Positions 57,101-63,100 of a DNA stretch of 64,000 nt are shown here, one piece after another (within the stretch, counting starts at the first letter, position 1; every line of letters begins with the position of its first letter). Made by a program: the position numbers and the translations under genes. Origin of the DNA: Branchiostoma lanceolatum (lineage: Eukaryota; Chordata; Leptocardii; Amphioxiformes; Branchiostomatidae); assembly GCF_035083965.1 (NCBI RefSeq), contig NC_089738.1:14658734-14722733 (forward strand), given 5' to 3'. The notes below the pieces were generated by a model. That model saw nothing but the letters and a program-made list of their open reading frames with translations. It was not told the DNA's origin and searched no databases.

Positions 57101-60100
57101 TTTCAACCCACAGGGGGGTGTTATACAGATCAACACGGCCCAAGTTAGAGTGATTAAAGGGCGTAAGTATGGCCTTAGTACATGTATGGTAAATAAAATA
57201 CATACATCTACATCCTAAGCTACACCATAACCGGTGCAATGGCCTATAGTAATGGGTAGAGTGTTTGCCTTGCATATTGGTAGGTCGTGAGTTTGATCCC
57301 CGGGTTGGGTCATTCCTAAGACTAGAAAAGATACAAAGAATGGTATACATACTGCTTTCTCTGCTTAGCGCTCAGCATTTGGGAAAGAGTATGGAAGTTA
57401 AACAAACATCACTACCAGCGGACTAGCCCCCTGATATAGAGACTTCCACAAAGTTGTTTGGACCAAGGGCTGCGAATCGGGGATGGGTAAAGCCATAAGC
57501 TCCATCAAGTGGCGCAGGAGGACTTTTTTTAACATCATAAGGGGTACCACCCACGTAGACACAAACATGTATATTAATCATATATGTACATTTACAAATG
57601 ACTAGTTGTGTAATAAAACAGTGTATGCCATTTTGTTTGCTGGGTATTGTCCTTGACTGTATCTAAATTAGATATGATACTGAGCTAAGAATATCTTTCA
57701 TGCTTTCAGGAGTCAGACCTCTATACCTGCAGTTGCAGCTTGTCTACAACTTCACCCAGGATCTTCGACTCAAGGGATCAGCAGCATTCGTAGATCTATC
57801 CCTGCAGCTGGAAAATGTGGTATTAAGACATAATGATTATACTCCAAAATTAAATGCTGTAGTCCATTTTAATGACACTACTGGCTGTGTGTACTTTTTT
57901 TTAACAGATATACCAATTAAAAGTAGATGCATTGGGAAAAGATGTTGGACATTTGCTGTGCAGAAAAGTTTGCCGTTTATGTGTTATGATTACCACACAA
58001 TTAAAAATGTGACATGAGAAAGAAGGTGTATTCTGTTTTCAGTTTTACCTTCTGTTTGCTGGAGACCAGGATTCAATTGCTTCGATCTCTGTTGGCCAAA
58101 TAGGACCAGGGTAAGAACAAAAAGTATAATTATTACCTAGTAGTACAGTAAATGCTCTAATAACAACATTATTCACAAACTAGATATCTTCATGGTGGAA
58201 GGCAAGCTTGCATAAACAGAAACTGGCTACGCACTTACTTTGCCACACCTGAAACCGTTTAGCAATCATGCTAGGTACTTGTGCAATGCATCTGCATGAC
58301 TTTATATACATACTAGAACTAACCTAACCATTCAACAACATTTGATCAATAACGGATCAATAACGAAATACTGCCAAAATAATCCAGACATTGAATCTCG
58401 AATGATGCCCGGTAACCCATGAGCCAACGAGGGTAGTGTTCGCAGATAGAGCCCAAACGTCTTGTCAAGGCTTGCGAATAGAATTGTTTTGTATTTGCTG
58501 TTTATGATTTCATTGTAAGGAAATTGATCGTTTTTCCCCAATGAAAGCCGCACTGCAACCACAATCACAGTGGATGTGGAGTTCCAAGGATTCGCTGCTG
58601 CAATACCGTCTGTCATTGCCATCATTGATAATACCACAGCAACTGGAGTACTGGGGCAATTTGAAGTCATTGATTATATCATCCAAGAAACGGGTTCGTA
58701 TATAGAAACTTTGTGTCAGCATAATTTATTCAATCAGGACTAATTTCATCTTAAATGTTTATTAAGCTGTCACACTCTTCATGAAATTAGAGCTCTGATC
58801 ATTATACAATGTAGTCTACAGTACACACTCGCTAAACAGATTTTGAAGTGGTGGTAAAGGTACATATTAAATAGCTTTTGTATCATAATAAAACATGACG
58901 TTTTACGTACTTAGGGTACCATAAACCATTTAAAATCATTTCAGCTCCAACTTGCCGAGCACAGCTGGATCTTGTTTTCGTGCTGGTTGGTACAGAAAGC
59001 GTGGGGGAGGAAAACTTTGAAAAGCAGAAAAGGTTCGTCCAAAAGGTCATCAGTGGTTTTGACATAGGCCCCCAAAGTACCCAAATCAGCATCATACAGT
59101 ATGCGGAAGATGCACAATTGGAGGTTGCTCTAGATACCTACTGGGATTCTGAGTCCATACAACGGAGGGTAGATGCAATCAGGTACATTGGAGGATATGG
59201 ACGGACGATGACAGGAAAAGCCATCGACTATGCTGCAAGATTCGGATTCTCGACAAGAAACGGGGCCCGGGCCGGGGCTACCAAGGTGGCGGTTCTGTTT
59301 ACGCATGGTACTTCAAATGACGACGTTGCTGGTCCTGCTCTTAACATGCGGAAAGGGAGTGTCTTCATTTACGCAGTTGATATTGAAAGCAATGTTGATC
59401 CTGACCGTCTAATCAGCATAGCTGGGTCGTCCAACAACCTGAGACGGCTTGCCGACTTCAATGGCCTTAATGAGTTAAGAAATACATTGCCGACTGAGGT
59501 CTGCGGAGGTATTTATCGTATTGTTATCTGCTCAATTATGAATAATGCACGTTCTAGTTTTGAATATTATCCGTTTACTTTAAACCTTAACTATTAATAC
59601 AATGTGCAATATCAAGAATTGCTTTAAAAACTCACACTCAATTCACTCATCCTCTTTATTCCTATCGGCGGCCGCTGCAAAACTACTGAGTTAAAATTGA
59701 TTATTATATTGTATAGACCAAAAATTGTTCGCGAATTATTACTTTGTATGTTGCATCAAAATTCTTCATGACTACTATCTTGTTTTATAAGCCAGGTGTT
59801 AAAGGGTAAAAGATTCACCAATATATATAAAAGCGTTAGATATCAATTTAGATGTTCTTGCTCCTACAATATATCTATCAATTCATGCCATGTGGTTGAT
59901 GTGCAACTGCACTGAAACATCAATGAAGATGAATTTTCTGGCATTTACAGTTGGAAACAGCGTGCAACGGATCGTCAACATCAACGTCATTTCTGCCAAC
60001 TTCAGCGTCGATCTTCTCAATACCAACACGTCAGCCTGGTTTGGGCTCTTCACCCAACTTGATGATTCTGTGAGTTTGTAGATTAGAGTAGAACATTTTT

Positions 60101-63100
60101 CTCAGAGCTATTTTTCGCCTCTGTCAACTGTCTCGTCTTATTCGTTCCTCTTGTGAAACTTCGCATCGCCTTTTCTGCGTAGCGCATGCGCATGCGCAGC
60201 GCAACTTGTACACTCTTTAGACTGCATTGCGACAGTGCTTCATTTTTCATGGCTAATATGTTGCTGGTACGAGCGTGAAGGTGAGATTCATAATTGTCAC
60301 TACAAGACGTTCCTGAAACTTAATGTTTCAGATAATGTTGTGTGACAGAATATTCTTCAGGGTTGCGCGTTTAGGGCCCTGTCACACTTGTGCGAATATT
60401 CAAGTGCGCGTGAGTTGCGCATTAACATTTTTTTTGTTTAAAGGTAAGGTTTGCGGGGAAAAAGTTGTTTTCTACTTTGGCCCACCGTTGTGCAGCCTAG
60501 TGATCGAACCTAAGAAATCACTTATTAGGCTGGAAACTTAACCTAAACTAAAAACATGTTGATACGCAACCCATGCGGGCGTGTATATACACACAAGTGT
60601 GACAGGGGCTTTAGCAAAGGTGCGCATCTGCTGCGATGCTGGTTGAGATAACATTGCAACTGTACACTTGCTGATCATGACCCTCATGGGATTGCTGGAG
60701 AATGAGGCAACAGCTGATTGACATTTCTATACGTTGCCACTACAAAGGACAAGGTTACGTCAATGGTATTGTACTGCATACTCACACTCACACATTTCAC
60801 TGTTGCGGAAGGTACAAATCATCTAATCCATCGTTTGCTCGCTGCATATGAGCGTGCATGAGGGTATGCTTTGGTTAGGCAATTGCTCGGTTATGAACTG
60901 AAGGCTATTTCCCTAAAAGAAAAAGGGGCCTAGATGGCAAGCAAAGTGGTCATAAGGCATGCAAAATGACGTTGGCTGGGTGTAGTTGACTCCGATGTGT
61001 TTGTCTGGAGCAACCCTTCTCTGGATGATCTGACAGTTCCACTCTTTTATATGTGCTTGTTTCAGTTGTTTTCTATTTTTGTGTCCCATTCATATCAATC
61101 CTTGTCCGAAAGACTGATGACTTACAGCCGTAAACTGTAGTCACCGTGATTAATTTGCATTGTTCTGGAAGGCAACCCTTCTACTGCCTTCTTGACTAAA
61201 TGATTTTGATGCTTGGTTGATGATTCGTCATCTCTCTTCGCGCTTCATGATTAAAAACATATGCGAAATAGCCGGCAGGCGGGCGCTCGCTCTTCAGTGA
61301 AGTTACAAATGCCACGGGTGGCCCACATAGTCACCAAAATGCAAGGTCATGCAGTGAACGGAATCCCTATCCGCATACGTTCAATGTTAGAATTCATCGA
61401 TGTTATAATCACAATTCTTGCCCGAACAGCTATCAACCTTCTTTGGAAACATCCCACAACCCGTCACGCAGCTTGTGTCATTATCTCCTGGGTAAGCAAA
61501 TATTCATTTTTTTTAATGTAACAAATGTATAAAGACTAACACACAAAGTTTGTCGACGTTTATTGTCATAGTAGTAAACATGAAGACACCGATTTAAGTC
61601 TGGTGTATTGGACGTGAGTTAATTGCTTACTGATCTTCATAATTCGTCGTTCAAACATGATTTGCTATCACATTTCAGACCAAGAAGCTCAGTTTCAGCA
61701 GTTTACCAAATGGCACTGCAGTTATGGCAGCAAACAGTCGTAACAAGACTATATTCAAATGTTCCAACTGATTTTGGAGACGTCACTGTCGACTCCACGT
61801 CAACAGGTCTTACGTCTGAGCGTAAGTATTTATTTAATACCCACCCAAATGTAGTCCCTGTAGATTTCCCAGGCGGCAATTAGCAGAAGCTACATTTTGA
61901 GAATCGACGGCTCATAAAACGTTATCAGTGTATGCACAGAGTTCAGATGAACATATGAAAACCGTACGCGCATGTTCACGAGTAAGTCGCGCACACATTT
62001 CAGTGGTAACTATATGTATATATATGCATACAACTCAACATCATAAATCCTACGACTACAGATAGGGCAAAGAACTTTCCTTATCAAACAGACTTTCAAC
62101 TGCAATTTAAGTTAAATCGTTTTTTTTAACATAATGCTAAGCTGTTATCATGACGGATCAAGTGTTTTTGTGTCTTTTATGGAGCAGCGACTGCCAGCAT
62201 CTTTATCAGGCTAAGCCTGAATTTTACCTACAGCGTGGAATATCGGGTTCTTGGATCTTCTACTTATAACAACTTGGTGTCCCATATTGAATATCAGGTA
62301 AACGGCCAGTTTGAACCTTGACATAATATTGGTAGTAGCTTGAATATGTATGTATATATTGTATGTTAATACTCCAGGAAGAGTAGTGATGTATTTATAC
62401 AGTCACTAATGGAGATCTTTAAAATACTTAACAACAATAAACAAGAATATTGTTTCAACTTGTATCTGTTTTTGAGTGCTTTACGCAAGTATACTTAGTC
62501 CTCAAGTTTCTAAATTTATTCATTAAAGATATATCTTTACGCATGATACTGACTTATGATGCAGACTCCTGATACTGTGTTATTTGTAGCTTCTCAACGA
62601 GTTCTCTACAAGCCCAGGGTTTCTAGTGTTCCTGCGCGTGACACGGATCCTTCCGGAGTAAGTTACTTTAATATGTGCAATGGCTGTCTCATGTGATAAT
62701 GATGATGTTGATTATATAAAAGTAACAGAAAAGAAAATATATATAATTTTCGACGCCATTATCGACTTTTAAGTTTTTCTGTACCTGTTAAAGAAAATAT
62801 AATCCGTGCTTTATGTGACAGTTCGACGGCAGCAACTACTACAGTCGACGTTGAGGTAGTGACCACGACATCCGAAGTATCGAACGTCCAAACGAGCCTG
62901 ACCAACATTACCGCAGCCGGCCGGACACTTGGTGGTGCATCTATCATCACTTCACAAGTGGCGTTATCAGGTAAACTCTGCAATCGATTCTGCTTCGACA
63001 ATGGCTTTAAGAAAAGGCAGGGCAAATGTAAGGCAAAGACAAGTGCACCAACGGTTGCTTGTCTTTCTTCGATTTTTTATTAGCATATTCAGAAGATGCC

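Larger units (their letters stand above)
60070..61429 (+). other. 1.36 kb intron with CpG-richer sequence
   Basis: Holds overlapping GCGCATGCGC sites (60182-60197) and a Harbinger-like MITE (60374-60610). The rest (60611-61429) shows only scattered CpG and no exon, RNA gene or recognisable repeat. Confidence 0.65.

Noticed and set aside
57241-57300. A tRNA gene
   Set aside because: A and B boxes are recognisable, but the cloverleaf arms do not pair and the sequence runs into a SINE body.
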